Positions 1 through 8,579 are shown, counted from the first letter of the stretch. The stretch: 51,713 nt of DNA from an uncultured Oscillospiraceae bacterium (GCA_910589395.1 CAJUTL010000007.1:1-51713), one strand, 5' to 3'. Notes: generated by a model not told the origin, from the sequence alone. Made by a program: numbers and translations.

Positions 1-392
1 GCGCCGGTGGGCCCGGTGGGTCCGGTCACGCCGTTTGTGCCCGCAGCGCCGGTGGGCCCGGTGGGTCCGGTCACGCCGTCAGCGCCTGTTGCGCCGGTAG
101 GGCCGGTGGGTCCGGTCACGCCGTTTGTGCCCGCAGCGCCGGTAGGGCCGGGCTGGCCTTGAATACCTTGAACACCTTGAGGCCCGGTCGCGCCGGTATT
201 ACCGGGAACACCCTGAGGCCCCTGAAGGCCCTGCACCCCCTGAGGCCCGGCAGGGCCGGTATCACCCGGAATCCCCTGAGGGCCTTGAGGCCCCTGGGGC
301 CCCGGCACAGGGCAGAATTGAGGGCAAGGGCAGGACGGGCAGCAAGGGTCTTCATGGCTGTCGCAGCACCCGCTGCCGCGATAGATCTTCAT
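1..392 (-). CDS. Collagen-like repeat protein, N-terminal part (runs off left edge)
   Basis: The reading frame begins with ATG at 390-392, eight bases after a GGAAGGAG ribosome site, and stays open to the window edge. The first ~30 residues are Cys- and Pro-rich (CC, CCPSCPCP, FCPVPG). After that every third residue is Gly: first GPQGPQG-type triplets, then GPTGPTGATG-type triplets with GTNGVTGPTG blocks repeated nearly identically at DNA level. This is the bacterial collagen-like (Gly-X-Y) architecture found in surface and exosporium-type proteins of Firmicutes. The C-terminal domain that would show where it is displayed lies outside the window. The N-terminus has no obvious signal peptide, as in BclA-like spore-surface proteins; that link is inference. 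The near-identical 30-60 bp DNA repeats are prone to slippage, so length probably varies between strains. Confidence 0.85.
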   Translation of the reverse strand, partial: MKIYRGSGCCDSHEDPCCPSCPCPQFCPVPGPQGPQGPQGIPGDTGPAGPQGVQGLQGPQGVPGNTGATGPQGVQGIQGQPGPTGAAGTNGVTGPTGPTGATGADGVTGPTGPTGAAGTNGVTGPTGPTG

Positions 393-476
393 AGATAATG
401 ATCTCCTTCCATTTTATTCTGAAAAACTGTGGGAAAAAATTCTCACAGTCCAGAATATGCGGACAGGCTGGAAAAG

Positions 477-523
477 TGAAAAGTACCGCGGCAAAATGGA
501 CCATTTTGCCGCGGTACTTTTCA
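477..523. repeat. Perfect 23-bp inverted repeat (terminator-like hairpin)
   Basis: Two 23-base arms (TGAAAAGTACCGCGGCAAAA... and its exact complement) are separated by one base. It lies between the collagen-like gene, which starts at 392 and reads left, and the ABC exporter operon, which also reads left and ends at 886. It could terminate the exporter transcript, but has only short T runs beside it. A hairpin with almost the same core (AAAAGTGCCGCTGCAAAA) follows the pseudogene at 44.65 kb. Confidence 0.6.
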
Positions 524-671
524 GAGATCAGACGTCAGATGCTGGATCATGGTGGCGCCTTCGGCGCAATAAAGGAAGGGCAAGACAATGAGCAATGAAG
601 GACAGAGTGATAAATTGTAGTTTAGCGAACTAGTTGTTAGCAGTCGTTAGAGAAGGACAAGCCCCCTCCTC

Positions 672-761
672 TGTCATTCTGAGCCGTAGGCGAAGAATCT
701 CGTCCTTAACCCCAGGGCAAAAGGGCAAAGAACGAGATTCTTCGCTTCGCTCAGAATGACA
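672..761. repeat. TCATTCTGAG/GAAGAATCTCG palindromic repeat, copy 1
   Basis: Left arm TGTCATTCTGAG plus GAAGAATCTCG is answered by CGAGATTCTTC plus CTCAGAATGACA, around a loop containing GGGCAAAAGGGCAAAG. Both arms carry a short variable palindromic tip. The 493-base gene-free stretch 393-885 holds this element, the hairpin at 477-523 and the seven-base repeats at 817-858. No coding potential was recognised there. Confidence 0.85.
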
Positions 762-816
762 AGAGGGTGGTGTGCAGATAACCGCTAAATTCCAATTTAC
801 CTGCCCTTGCCCTTAA

Positions 817-858
817 ATTGCTCATTCCTCATTCCTAATTCCTAATTGCTCATTAATT
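817..858. repeat. Seven-base-phased short tandem repeats (ATTCCTA type)
   Basis: Six consecutive heptamers: ATTGCTC, ATTCCTC, ATTCCTA, ATTCCTA, ATTGCTC, ATTAATT. Similar phased blocks accompany other copies of the TCATTCTGAG element in this window (20146-20180, 44979-45006). Confidence 0.75.
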
Positions 859-885
859 ATGCGCTCTTCTCTAACAACTAACAAG

Positions 886-2679
886 CTATTGAAATTGAGA
901 ATTGTACAAGCTGGCGTAAAAGCCGTTTTTTGCCATCAGCGCCGCATGGTTTCCCTGCTCCACGATATCGCCGTCTTTTACCACCAGAATGTGGTTGGCG
1001 TTTTGAATGGTGGAAAGCCGGTGGGCGATGACAAAGCAGGTTTTATCCTTCATCAGCTCCCGCATGGCGGCCTGAATGCGCATTTCCGTGCGGGTATCCA
1101 CATTGGAGGTGGCCTCGTCCAGAATCAGCATTTTCGCGTCCAGCAGCATGGCCCTGGCAATGGTCAAAAGCTGTTTCTGGCCCTGGGAAATGTTCATACC
1201 GTTTTCGTCCAGCACCGTGTCATAGCCCTGGGGCAGGCCCATAATGTAGCGGTGGATATGGGCGGCCCTGGCGGCGGCCTCCACGTCCTCCCGGCGGGCG
1301 TTCTTTTTTCCGTAGGCCAGGTTCTCAAAGATGGTGCCGGTAAACAGCCAGGTGTCCTGCAGCACCATGGCGTAGGAAAGCCGCAGGCTTTTGCGGGTGA
1401 TGCCTCGGATCTCTCTGCCGTCCAGGGAAATGGAGCCGGAATCCGGGTCGTAAAACCGCATCAGGAGATTGATGAGGGTGGTTTTTCCTGCCCCGGTAGG
1501 CCCTACAATGGCGATCAGTTCGCCGGGCGGGGCGTGTAGGCTCAGATCGTGAATGATGGTTTTCCCCGGCACATAGCCGAATTGCACATGCTTCATGGAA
1601 ACGTCTCCCGTCACCTGGGAAAGAACCTGGGCGTCCGGGACATCGGCGGGCTCGGGCTCCTCGTCGATCAGCCGGAACACCCGCTCCGCCGCGGCGCAGG
1701 CGGACTGCAGCTCGCTGATGATATTGGCGATCTCGTTGATGGGCCCGGAAAATTTGCGGGAATACAGCACGAAGGAGGAAAGGTTTCCGATGGTGATGCG
1801 CTCCAGCAGGAACAGCACCGCCCCCAAAATGCTGACAAAGGCCAGGGAAAGGTTGTTGATCAGGTTCACGGAGGGGCCCATCATGCCGCCGTAATAATCG
1901 GCGTTGTAGTAGGCGTCCACCGCTTCCTTGTTCCGTTTGTCAAACCGGGAGATCATCACTTCCTCCCGGTGGTAGGCCTTTGTGGTTTTCTGCCCGGAGA
2001 TCACCTCCTCCACAAAGCCGTTGAGCTCTCCCAGCATCATGGAGCGCTTGCGGAACAGCGGGCGCACCCGCTTTGTCATATACCGGGTAAATAAAATGGA
2101 CATGGGAATGGTCACGGCAAAGACCAGCACCAGCAGGGGAGAAATGGCGATCATCATCACAAGAGAACCCAGCACGGTAATGACGCTGGCGGCAATTTGC
2201 AGCAGGTCGTTGGAAAGAGAGGCGTTTACCGTGTCGATATCATAGGAGATCCGGCTGACGATATCTCCGGTCTGGTGGGTGTCAAAATACCCTACCGGCA
2301 GTTCGGTGAGCCGGTCAAATACCTGCTTTCGCATTTGATAGACGATCTTCTGGCTCAGGTGGATCATCAAAATGGAGAGCAGGTAGGAAAGAGCGGAGGA
2401 CAAGGCGTAAAAGCCGATCATCAGCGCGCAGAAAAGGAATACTGCGGGAAAATCGGCCTCCCCCGGCCCCATGCCGATGGCGTCGATAGCCCGGCCGGAC
2501 AGATACGGCCCCAAAAGGGCCAGAAGATTGCTGGATATGGTGAGCAGGATCGCCCCCAGCGCCATCCATTTATGGGCATAAAGATAAGTCCAAAGGCGCA
2601 AAAGCACTTTTTTTCGATCCTTGGGCTTTTCGGAAAGTCCCCGGGGGCCTCTTCCGCTGCCCGGTCCTCTCGGCGGCAT
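886..2679 (-). CDS. ABC exporter half-transporter, multidrug/peptide type (TMD-NBD)
   Basis: This 597-residue protein has the usual exporter half-molecule layout: a basic Pro/Gly-rich N-terminus, six hydrophobic segments over about residues 35-325, then a nucleotide-binding domain. Visible motifs are Walker A GPTGAGKTT, Q-loop LQDTWLF, signature NISQGQKQ (degenerate: SQGQ rather than SGGQ), Walker B MLILDEATSNVD and the H-loop AHRLST. Start ATG at 2677-2679 overlaps the last bases of the upstream gene by one nucleotide, so the two are co-translated and very probably form a heterodimer (BmrCD/YheHI-like). The substrate cannot be told from sequence. Heterodimeric exporters of this class usually have one degenerate ATP site, and the altered signature here fits that. 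Confidence 0.93.
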   Translation of the reverse strand: MPPRGPGSGRGPRGLSEKPKDRKKVLLRLWTYLYAHKWMALGAILLTISSNLLALLGPYLSGRAIDAIGMGPGEADFPAVFLFCALMIGFYALSSALSYLLSILMIHLSQKIVYQMRKQVFDRLTELPVGYFDTHQTGDIVSRISYDIDTVNASLSNDLLQIAASVITVLGSLVMMIAISPLLVLVFAVTIPMSILFTRYMTKRVRPLFRKRSMMLGELNGFVEEVISGQKTTKAYHREEVMISRFDKRNKEAVDAYYNADYYGGMMGPSVNLINNLSLAFVSILGAVLFLLERITIGNLSSFVLYSRKFSGPINEIANIISELQSACAAAERVFRLIDEEPEPADVPDAQVLSQVTGDVSMKHVQFGYVPGKTIIHDLSLHAPPGELIAIVGPTGAGKTTLINLLMRFYDPDSGSISLDGREIRGITRKSLRLSYAMVLQDTWLFTGTIFENLAYGKKNARREDVEAAARAAHIHRYIMGLPQGYDTVLDENGMNISQGQKQLLTIARAMLLDAKMLILDEATSNVDTRTEMRIQAAMRELMKDKTCFVIAHRLSTIQNANHILVVKDGDIVEQGNHAALMAKNGFYASLYNSQFQ

Positions 2680-4400
2680 TACGCTCCCTCCTTTGCCATC
2701 TGAATTTTGGCGATCTCCCGGTAGATCTCACAGGAATCCATCAGTTCCTGGTGGGAGCCGTAGCCCAGGGCCCTTCCTTCCTCCAGCACCAAAATGTGGT
2801 CGGCATGGAGAAGGGAGCTGACCCGCTGGGCCACGATCACGGTGGTAACGCCGCCGTATTCTTCCCGCAGAGCCTGCCGGAGCGCGGCGTCCGTTTTATA
2901 GTCCAGAGCGGAGGAGGAATCGTCCAAAATCAAAATCTCGGGGGTTCCCGCCAGGGCCCTGGCAATGAGCAGCCGCTGTTTCTGGCCGCCGCTTAAATTG
3001 GTGCCCTTGGCGGTGAGCATATGCTGAAAGCCATCGGGCAGGGCGGAGATAAATTCCATAGCCTGGGCGCAGCGGGCGGCCTTTTCCACCTGCTCCCGGG
3101 GCAGTCCCCGCCCGAAATCGATATTTTCATAAATGGTGTCCGCAAAGAGCACATCGTTTTGAAAGGTCACGCCGAATTTGGTGTGAAGCTCCTCCGGGGG
3201 AATGGAAAAAACCGGCCGGCCGGAGAGGGAGACCAGGCCGCTGTCCGGGTCATAAAGCCGCATGAGCAGCGCCGCCAGGGTAGATTTTCCGCTGCCGGTG
3301 GCCCCAATGATTCCCAGGGTTTCCCCGGGCTTCAGGGCAAAGCTGATATCTTCTACGCTGGGCTCTTTTTTGGCATAGGAGAAGGTCACATGCTGAAATT
3401 CCACATGATATTCCGTTTTCGTCCGTTCGGCCTGAGAGGTGACCAGATCCGCCGGGGTGCTCAGCACCTCGGCAATGCGGTTTCCGGAGGCGATGCCCTT
3501 GGAGCCCATGACGAAAATGCGGGTAATGCCCATCATGGCGTTTAAGATAATGGTGAAATAGGTGAGAAACGCAATGATCTTTCCCGGCTGGGTCAGCCCG
3601 GCGTTGACCCGGAAGGCGCCGGTCAGAATCACGGCGGTCAGGCCGATGTTCAGAAAGAGGTTGACCAGGGGATTTGTGAGGGCCATGGTGATTCCGGCCT
3701 TTTTTTCCTGCTCCACTACCGCCTCATTCACCCCGGCAAAGCGCTCCTTTTCGTATTCAGTTTTCGACAGCGCCTTGATCACCCGAATGCCGGAAATATT
3801 TTCCCGCACCGTGCGCACCATGGAATCCACCTTTTTCTGCAATTCCTGATAGAGCGGGATCCCCCTTTTCGACACGCCGAGCATCAGCCCGCCCAGAAAA
3901 GGCAGGGTGCAGATCAGTACCAGCGCCAGCACGGGATCCAGCGTCAGTGTAATGAGAACGCCGCCCAAAAGCAGAATGGGGGCGCGCACGCCCATGCGCT
4001 GAGACATGCCGATCATCTGGTGCACATTGTAAGTATCGCTGGTGAGGCGGGATTCCAGAGAGGGAATGGAATAGGCGTCTACCTGAGCGCAGGAAAGCAG
4101 GGAGATCTTTGAGAAGAGATCGTGCCGAATGACTTCGGTGGTGTGCTGGGCCACCCAGGCCGCCATACGGTTGGCGGCAATATTGGTGATCCAGGCCAGC
4201 AGTGCGGCCAGCACCATGCCGCCGCCCCACAGGGCGATCAGCCCCAGATCCTTTTGGGGCACCACCTCATCGATGATGCGGGAAAGCATCCAGGGCAGCA
4301 GCAGATCCATGACAGAGCCGATAAATTTAATGGTAAGCCCCAGGCTCATTCTGGGAACAAAGGGCTTTAAGTAGCGCAAAATCATTTTCATGTATGGCAT
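2679..4400 (-). CDS. ABC exporter half-transporter, partner subunit (TMD-NBD)
   Basis: First gene of the exporter operon, about 573 residues. A six-helix membrane domain spans roughly residues 10-310. It is followed by an ATPase domain with Walker A GATGSGKST, signature NLSGGQKQR (canonical), Walker B ILILDDSSSALD and switch region AQRVSS. The Walker B is followed by Asp-Ser instead of the catalytic Glu, the hallmark of the degenerate site in heterodimeric exporters, which complements the altered signature in the partner. I placed the start at the ATG at 4398-4400, just after AGGTGGGGAG. ATG at 4391 is also possible, and a longer in-frame ATG at 4427 lacks a ribosome site. Pump substrate is unknown. 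Confidence 0.92.
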   Translation of the reverse strand: MPYMKMILRYLKPFVPRMSLGLTIKFIGSVMDLLLPWMLSRIIDEVVPQKDLGLIALWGGGMVLAALLAWITNIAANRMAAWVAQHTTEVIRHDLFSKISLLSCAQVDAYSIPSLESRLTSDTYNVHQMIGMSQRMGVRAPILLLGGVLITLTLDPVLALVLICTLPFLGGLMLGVSKRGIPLYQELQKKVDSMVRTVRENISGIRVIKALSKTEYEKERFAGVNEAVVEQEKKAGITMALTNPLVNLFLNIGLTAVILTGAFRVNAGLTQPGKIIAFLTYFTIILNAMMGITRIFVMGSKGIASGNRIAEVLSTPADLVTSQAERTKTEYHVEFQHVTFSYAKKEPSVEDISFALKPGETLGIIGATGSGKSTLAALLMRLYDPDSGLVSLSGRPVFSIPPEELHTKFGVTFQNDVLFADTIYENIDFGRGLPREQVEKAARCAQAMEFISALPDGFQHMLTAKGTNLSGGQKQRLLIARALAGTPEILILDDSSSALDYKTDAALRQALREEYGGVTTVIVAQRVSSLLHADHILVLEEGRALGYGSHQELMDSCEIYREIAKIQMAKEGA

Positions 4401-4430
4401 CTCCCCACCTTTCAACCAATTCCGCATTCT

Positions 4431-4462
4431 ACTCTATCATAAATTAGTTGAAAGTGCAACTA
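4431..4462 (-). promoter_or_regulatory. Promoter with overlapping palindromic operator for the ABC exporter operon
   Basis: Reading leftward, TTGCAC (4459-4454), a 17-bp spacer and TAGAGT (4436-4431) form a plausible sigma-A promoter. A perfect 6-6-6 inverted repeat, TAGTTG-N6-CAACTA (4445-4462), covers the -35. Its form and placement are typical of MarR-family repressor sites, but no MarR gene lies in the operon or next to it. Confidence 0.55.
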
Positions 4463-4640
4463 TTTTTGCAAATCCGGGTATTTTGGCCTAAAAAAGCGAA
4501 GACAGAAAAATTTTTTCAGAAAGGTTGCGCAAAGGAAAAAAGAATTGTAAAATAAAACCAAACGGAAAAATGATTTGGGAGATCTTCCTCCGGTTTGACC
4601 GGAAGGAAGCGGATTTCTCCAAAGAAAGGCGGAAAAAACG

Positions 4641-6197
4641 ATGGCAAGAACATTTCTCTGCACGAAAACGGAACCGGTGGTACAGACAAAGGCGGGAAAG
4701 CTGCGGGGCTTCCGGCTGGACAGCACCTACATCTTCCAGGGCGTGGAGTACGCCTGGGCGGAGCGCTTCCAGCCGCCGCAGCCGGTAACGCCCTGGGAAG
4801 GGATCAAGGACGCCCTTTCCTATGGGTATGTCTGTCCGCTGTTGCACCAGGAAACACCTAACGGCGAGGTGATGGTGCCCCACCGCTACTGGCCCATGGA
4901 CGAGCATTGCCAGAACCTGAATATCTGGACCCAGTCGCTTGATCCCAAAGCGAAAAGGCCCGTGCTGGTCTGGCTTCATGGCGGCGGCTTTTCCGCCGGC
5001 TCCGCCATTGAGCATATCGCCTATGACGGGGAAAACATGAGCCGCCGGGGCGACGTGGTGGTGGTCTCCGTAAACCACAGGCTGAACCTGCTGGGATATC
5101 TGGATCTGGAGCCCTTTGGAGAAAAATATAAGAATTCCTGCAACGCCGGCAATGCCGACCTGGTGGCCTCTTTGCGGTGGATCCGGGAAAATATTGAAAG
5201 CTTTGGCGGCGATCCCGACAACGTCACCCTGTTTGGGCAGTCCGGCGGCGGCATGAAGGTGTGGACCCTGATGCAGACCCCTTCCGCAGACGGTCTGTTC
5301 CATAAGGGCATTGTGCAAAGCGGCGTGATCGAGGGCTTTGGGGACGAGCAAAAGCCGGACGGCAGAAAAATCGTCACCGCCATGCTGCACGAGCTGGGGC
5401 TTACCGAGCAGGACGCCGCCCAGCTGGAAACGCTGCCCTACGCCTGCCTGGCGGAAGCCTATGAAAAGGTGGCTCCCGGCTTGCAGCGGCAGGGCGTCTA
5501 TGTGGGAAACACCCCCGCCCCCAATGATTTTTATGTGGGAGACCCCAGAACCGTGGGCTTCACCGAGCATGCCAAAACCATTCCGGTCATGGTGGGGACC
5601 GTATTCGGCGAGTTTGCCTTCGCGCCGGGAATTCCTACTAAAAACGATTTGACGGAGGAGGAAAAGACCGCGCTGGTGGAAAAAAAATACAGCGATGGCG
5701 GCGGAGAGCTGATAAAGCTGTTCCGGCAGGCCTGGCCGGAAAAGGACCTTACCACCCTATTGACGCTGGATTCCATGTTCCGCGCTCCCTCTCAGGATTT
5801 TATCGAGAAAAAGGCTGCCCATCGGGAAAGCCCCACCTACTCTTATCTCTTCGCCTACGAGCCGCCCTATGACGGCGGAAAAACGGCCTGGCACTGTGCG
5901 GAGATCCCCTTTGTGTTCCACAACACCTGCCTGACGCCTGTGTTCAACGAGCCCGGCGTTACCGACAGGCTGGAGGACCAAATGTGCGACGCATGGCTCG
6001 CCTTCGCGAAAACCGGCGCTCCCGGCTGCCCCGCCTTACCGGATTGGCCCGCCTGCGAGCCCGGAAAAGAACAGGTCATGGTATTTGACCGGGAATGCTC
6101 CCTGCGGGAAAATTTCGATAAGGAGCTCGTGGCGCTTCACAAAAAGCTGGCGCCGCCCTTCTTCCTGATGGCGGAGGACGAGCCGATCCAGCATTGA
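4641..6197 (+). CDS. Carboxylesterase, type B / para-nitrobenzyl esterase family
   Basis: This 518-residue alpha/beta hydrolase has the oxyanion-hole motif WLHGGGFSAGS, the nucleophile elbow GQSGGG with Ser201, a probable acid Glu324 (GTVFGEF) and catalytic His418 in WHCAEIPFVF. Together they make the complete triad of the COesterase family. The elbow has Gln where most relatives have Glu (GESAGG). No signal peptide is visible, so it should act in the cytoplasm on small carboxylic esters; the substrate is unknown. Start ATG at 4641 follows AAAGGCGG. It is divergent from the ABC exporter and has a shorter paralogue at 46.7-48.0 kb with the same Gln substitution. Confidence 0.93.
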   Translation: MARTFLCTKTEPVVQTKAGKLRGFRLDSTYIFQGVEYAWAERFQPPQPVTPWEGIKDALSYGYVCPLLHQETPNGEVMVPHRYWPMDEHCQNLNIWTQSLDPKAKRPVLVWLHGGGFSAGSAIEHIAYDGENMSRRGDVVVVSVNHRLNLLGYLDLEPFGEKYKNSCNAGNADLVASLRWIRENIESFGGDPDNVTLFGQSGGGMKVWTLMQTPSADGLFHKGIVQSGVIEGFGDEQKPDGRKIVTAMLHELGLTEQDAAQLETLPYACLAEAYEKVAPGLQRQGVYVGNTPAPNDFYVGDPRTVGFTEHAKTIPVMVGTVFGEFAFAPGIPTKNDLTEEEKTALVEKKYSDGGGELIKLFRQAWPEKDLTTLLTLDSMFRAPSQDFIEKKAAHRESPTYSYLFAYEPPYDGGKTAWHCAEIPFVFHNTCLTPVFNEPGVTDRLEDQMCDAWLAFAKTGAPGCPALPDWPACEPGKEQVMVFDRECSLRENFDKELVALHKKLAPPFFLMAEDEPIQH

Positions 6198-6305
6198 ACT
6201 TTTCGGGCCTTAGCGGTGCTTTGCACGGTGTTTTTTGTACAAAAAAGGGTGGAAGGCCTCTGCTTGAAATTGCGCTGCCCAGCTATGGACTTTTTGAAAA
6301 ATAGT

Positions 6306-6314
6306 TGGTATAAT
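6306..6314 (+). promoter_or_regulatory. Extended -10 promoter element for the SH3 lipoprotein gene
   Basis: TGG followed by TATAAT makes an extended -10 with no good -35 upstream. The ~115-base leader after it can pair ACACTTG (about 6331) with CAAGTGT (about 6389) around an inner ACATG/CATGT stem. Whether this fold is regulatory is unknown. Confidence 0.5.
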
Positions 6315-6428
6315 AGGCATAAATTACCAGACACTTGAAAAGCGAGGAGCTTCAGGAGAAACATGGGGCGCATGTTTTTAGCGGTCCCAAGTGTTTCATG
6401 GAAGTGAAAGAAAGGGAAGTGTTCTACT

Positions 6429-6974
6429 ATGGTGAAGCTGTTATTGAGCCTGCTGATGGTTTTGTGCCTGATCCTTCCGGTTTTTTCCGGCTGCGGCGGG
6501 AAAGATAACAAAAAAGAGAATTCCTCCAGCCCGGCTTCCTCTTCCTCTGTGGTTCGCGCCACGCCGTCTCCTGTACCGGTGCAGAAGGCGAAGGCGGTAC
6601 GGGTCAAGGCGGACGATGGCCTGAATATCCGCTCCACTCCTTCTACAGATGGGGAAATTTTGGGCCTGGCGGAGAATAGCAGCTTTCTTCCCTTGCTGGT
6701 GGATACCGCTTCAGACGGCTGGTATCAGGTGGAGTATGAAGGAAAAGCCGCCTATGTGTCTGCGGAATTCGCTGAGATCAAGGAAGTCACCTTAAGTGAG
6801 TACAACAAGCTGAAATCCGGCGGAGGGCTGTCCTCTGAAAGCTCGTCAAAGCCTGTGGACGATGATCCGGGCAAGCCTGTTTCCTCCCCCTCTTCGCAGG
6901 CGTCCTCTCAGGAGCCCTTCGGGAAAACGGAGTCTTCCAAGGGCGCGGGAGCGCATAATGAGGACGGCGAATAG
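6429..6974 (+). CDS. Lipoprotein with one bacterial SH3 (SH3b) domain
   Basis: This 181-residue protein opens with a lipoprotein signal peptide: hydrophobic residues 4-19, then a lipobox FSGC with Cys22 as the lipidation site. A short Ser/Pro-rich linker leads to an SH3b domain at about residues 55-118, with the family's typical LNIRSTPSTDGEILG and GWYQVEY motifs. The ~60-residue tail is Ser/Pro/Lys-rich and probably disordered. SH3b domains bind peptidoglycan or peptides, so it is likely an envelope-anchored wall-binding protein; its exact role is unknown. It has its own promoter and stands just ahead of the trkA pair in the same orientation, separated from them by 125 bases. Confidence 0.85.
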   Translation: MVKLLLSLLMVLCLILPVFSGCGGKDNKKENSSSPASSSSVVRATPSPVPVQKAKAVRVKADDGLNIRSTPSTDGEILGLAENSSFLPLLVDTASDGWYQVEYEGKAAYVSAEFAEIKEVTLSEYNKLKSGGGLSSESSSKPVDDDPGKPVSSPSSQASSQEPFGKTESSKGAGAHNEDGE

Positions 6975-7099
6975 AACAAAATAAAAACGGCGCCGCCTGG
7001 CTATGCGAGCGCTGTTTCCAAAGGTTTCCGGGCCGGAGCGGGCTTTCCGCTTTCGGCCTTTTCCTTGGCACAGAGTTACGGAAAGGAACGGAGAGGTTT

Positions 7100-7723
7100 A
7101 TGAATATTTTAATAATAGGCGGCGGCCAGCTGGGCAGAAAAACGGCGGAAATTTTAGACGCGGCAGGGCACACGGTAGAGGTGCTGGACGAAAGCGGAGA
7201 CAATCTGCCCCTGCTCAGCCCGGAATTCGGCGGCGTGACCTCCGTGGGCTTTCCGCTGGACATCAAAAATTTGCGGGAAACCGGCATCGAGGGCTGCGAT
7301 GCGGTGGCGGTAGTCACGGCGGACGACAATTTGAATATCACGGTGGGTCAGATCGTCAAGGACTTTTTCAAAGTGCCACGGGTGATCGCCAGAATTTCCG
7401 ATCCCCAGCGGGAAACCGTATTTGAAAGTTTTGGTCTGCAGACCGTATGCCCTACCAACATGGCTGGGGACAAGCTGGTGGCAGCGCTGACCGGCTCTCA
7501 ACAGGGCGGACAGCTTACCTTCGGCACGGCCACGGTGTCCCTTCAGACGCGCAGGGTGGAGAAAAGGCTGTTTGGGCATACTACCGCGGAGCTGGAAGCA
7601 CAGCCTGGGGAAGGCGTGTTCGGCGTGGTGAAGGAGGACGGCTCATTCCTGCTGCTGGAGCACGGCGGACAGCTTCCTCTGGACGCGGGAGATTCCGTGG
7701 TGTATAGCTGCAAGATCGATTGA
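7100..7723 (+). CDS. trkA: TrkA-type potassium channel regulatory subunit (RCK, first of pair)
   Basis: This 207-residue protein has an N-terminal NAD-binding Rossmann fold (IIGGGQLG glycine loop at the start, VVTADDNLN after the fourth strand) and a C-terminal TrkA-C (RCK_C) ligand-binding domain over about residues 125-207. Proteins of this kind sit as rings on TrkH/KtrB potassium channels and gate uptake in response to ATP/ADP, NAD(H) or cyclic dinucleotides. Start ATG follows GGAACGGAGAGG. It stands 32 bases before a second TrkA gene, and the two probably co-assemble. No TrkH/KtrB membrane partner lies in the window. Confidence 0.9.
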   Translation: MNILIIGGGQLGRKTAEILDAAGHTVEVLDESGDNLPLLSPEFGGVTSVGFPLDIKNLRETGIEGCDAVAVVTADDNLNITVGQIVKDFFKVPRVIARISDPQRETVFESFGLQTVCPTNMAGDKLVAALTGSQQGGQLTFGTATVSLQTRRVEKRLFGHTTAELEAQPGEGVFGVVKEDGSFLLLEHGGQLPLDAGDSVVYSCKID

Positions 7724-7755
7724 CGCCATTTGGCTCAGGGGAAAGGAGCTTCCTA

Positions 7756-8418
7756 ATGAGAATGATCGTAATGGGTGGGGGAAAGATCGGCTGGAACCTG
7801 GCCCGCACTCTTTTGGAAAAAAGGTATGAGGTCAGCGTGATCGAAAAGGACAGAGCCCGCTGCCGAAAGCTGGCGGACGACCTGGACGCCACTATTTGCC
7901 GGGGAGACGGCACAAATATTTCCGTTCTGGAAGCGGCGGGGACCATGGAAGCTGATTGTTTCATGGCGGTAACCGGAGCGGATCAGGATAACCTGGTGGC
8001 TGCTCAGCTGGCCCGGAAATATTTTCACACGAAAAAGGTCATTGCCAGGGTAAATGATCCCCGGAACGTGGACACCTTTCGGCTTTTAGGTGTGGAAAAT
8101 ATCGTTTGCAGCGCGGAGATCCTGACCAGAATGATCGAGCAGGAGGCGGATCAGGCCCACATGCACCTGATCGCCACCTTAAACCAGGGAAAGGCCGGGA
8201 TCTGCTCGATCACTCTTCCGGAAAATTCCGCCCTGGACGGCATTGCCCTGCGGGACATCAAATTCCCCGTGGGCTCGCTGGTCATTTCCCTCATCAGAAA
8301 CGAAGAGTTGACGATCCCCAACGGCTCCACGGTGCTGCAAAAGGGAGACGAGCTGGTAGCTGTTGCCGGGGAAAAGGTTCAAAAGGCACTGGTAAAAGCG
8401 CTTTCTGCGGAAAGATAG
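7756..8418 (+). CDS. trkA: TrkA-type potassium channel regulatory subunit (RCK, second of pair)
   Basis: This 220-residue protein has the same architecture as its upstream neighbour: a Rossmann domain with VMGGGKIG at the N-terminus, the VTGADQDN motif near residue 80, and a TrkA-C domain from about residue 135. Start ATG at 7756 was chosen because GAAAGGAG stands at the right distance; an in-frame earlier start lacks one. The two TrkA proteins are clearly diverged (not a recent duplication), which suggests distinct roles in a hetero-ring, or one regulator for each of two channels. The pair is followed by a ~250-base spacer and then the perR-rubrerythrin operon, which has its own promoter. 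Confidence 0.9.
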   Translation: MRMIVMGGGKIGWNLARTLLEKRYEVSVIEKDRARCRKLADDLDATICRGDGTNISVLEAAGTMEADCFMAVTGADQDNLVAAQLARKYFHTKKVIARVNDPRNVDTFRLLGVENIVCSAEILTRMIEQEADQAHMHLIATLNQGKAGICSITLPENSALDGIALRDIKFPVGSLVISLIRNEELTIPNGSTVLQKGDELVAVAGEKVQKALVKALSAER

Positions 8419-8579
8419 AGAAAGCCGGAGAAACGCCCGCCGTCCAAGCCGTTTTTGCCCTGCGACAGGGAGAGCTTGCACGCGTATCTTATCGGTGCAG
8501 CTCTGAAATTTGCGCTTTGAGCTGTTTTGTAAAAAGAAAATTTTGGCGATAACACGGAATTTTCAAAAAACAACAAAAA

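Noticed and set aside
1..130. Possible CRISPR array (regular repeats)
   Set aside because: The repeats code for Gly-X-Y triplets in frame and have no unique spacers.
4401..4427. Longer start of the first ABC exporter gene at 4427
   Set aside because: No ribosome site precedes it, whereas AGGTGGGGAG directly precedes the ATG at 4400, and 4427 lies almost at the predicted transcription start.
7020..7425. Alternative frames over the first trkA gene
   Set aside because: They are Arg/Gly-rich shadow frames without homology features.
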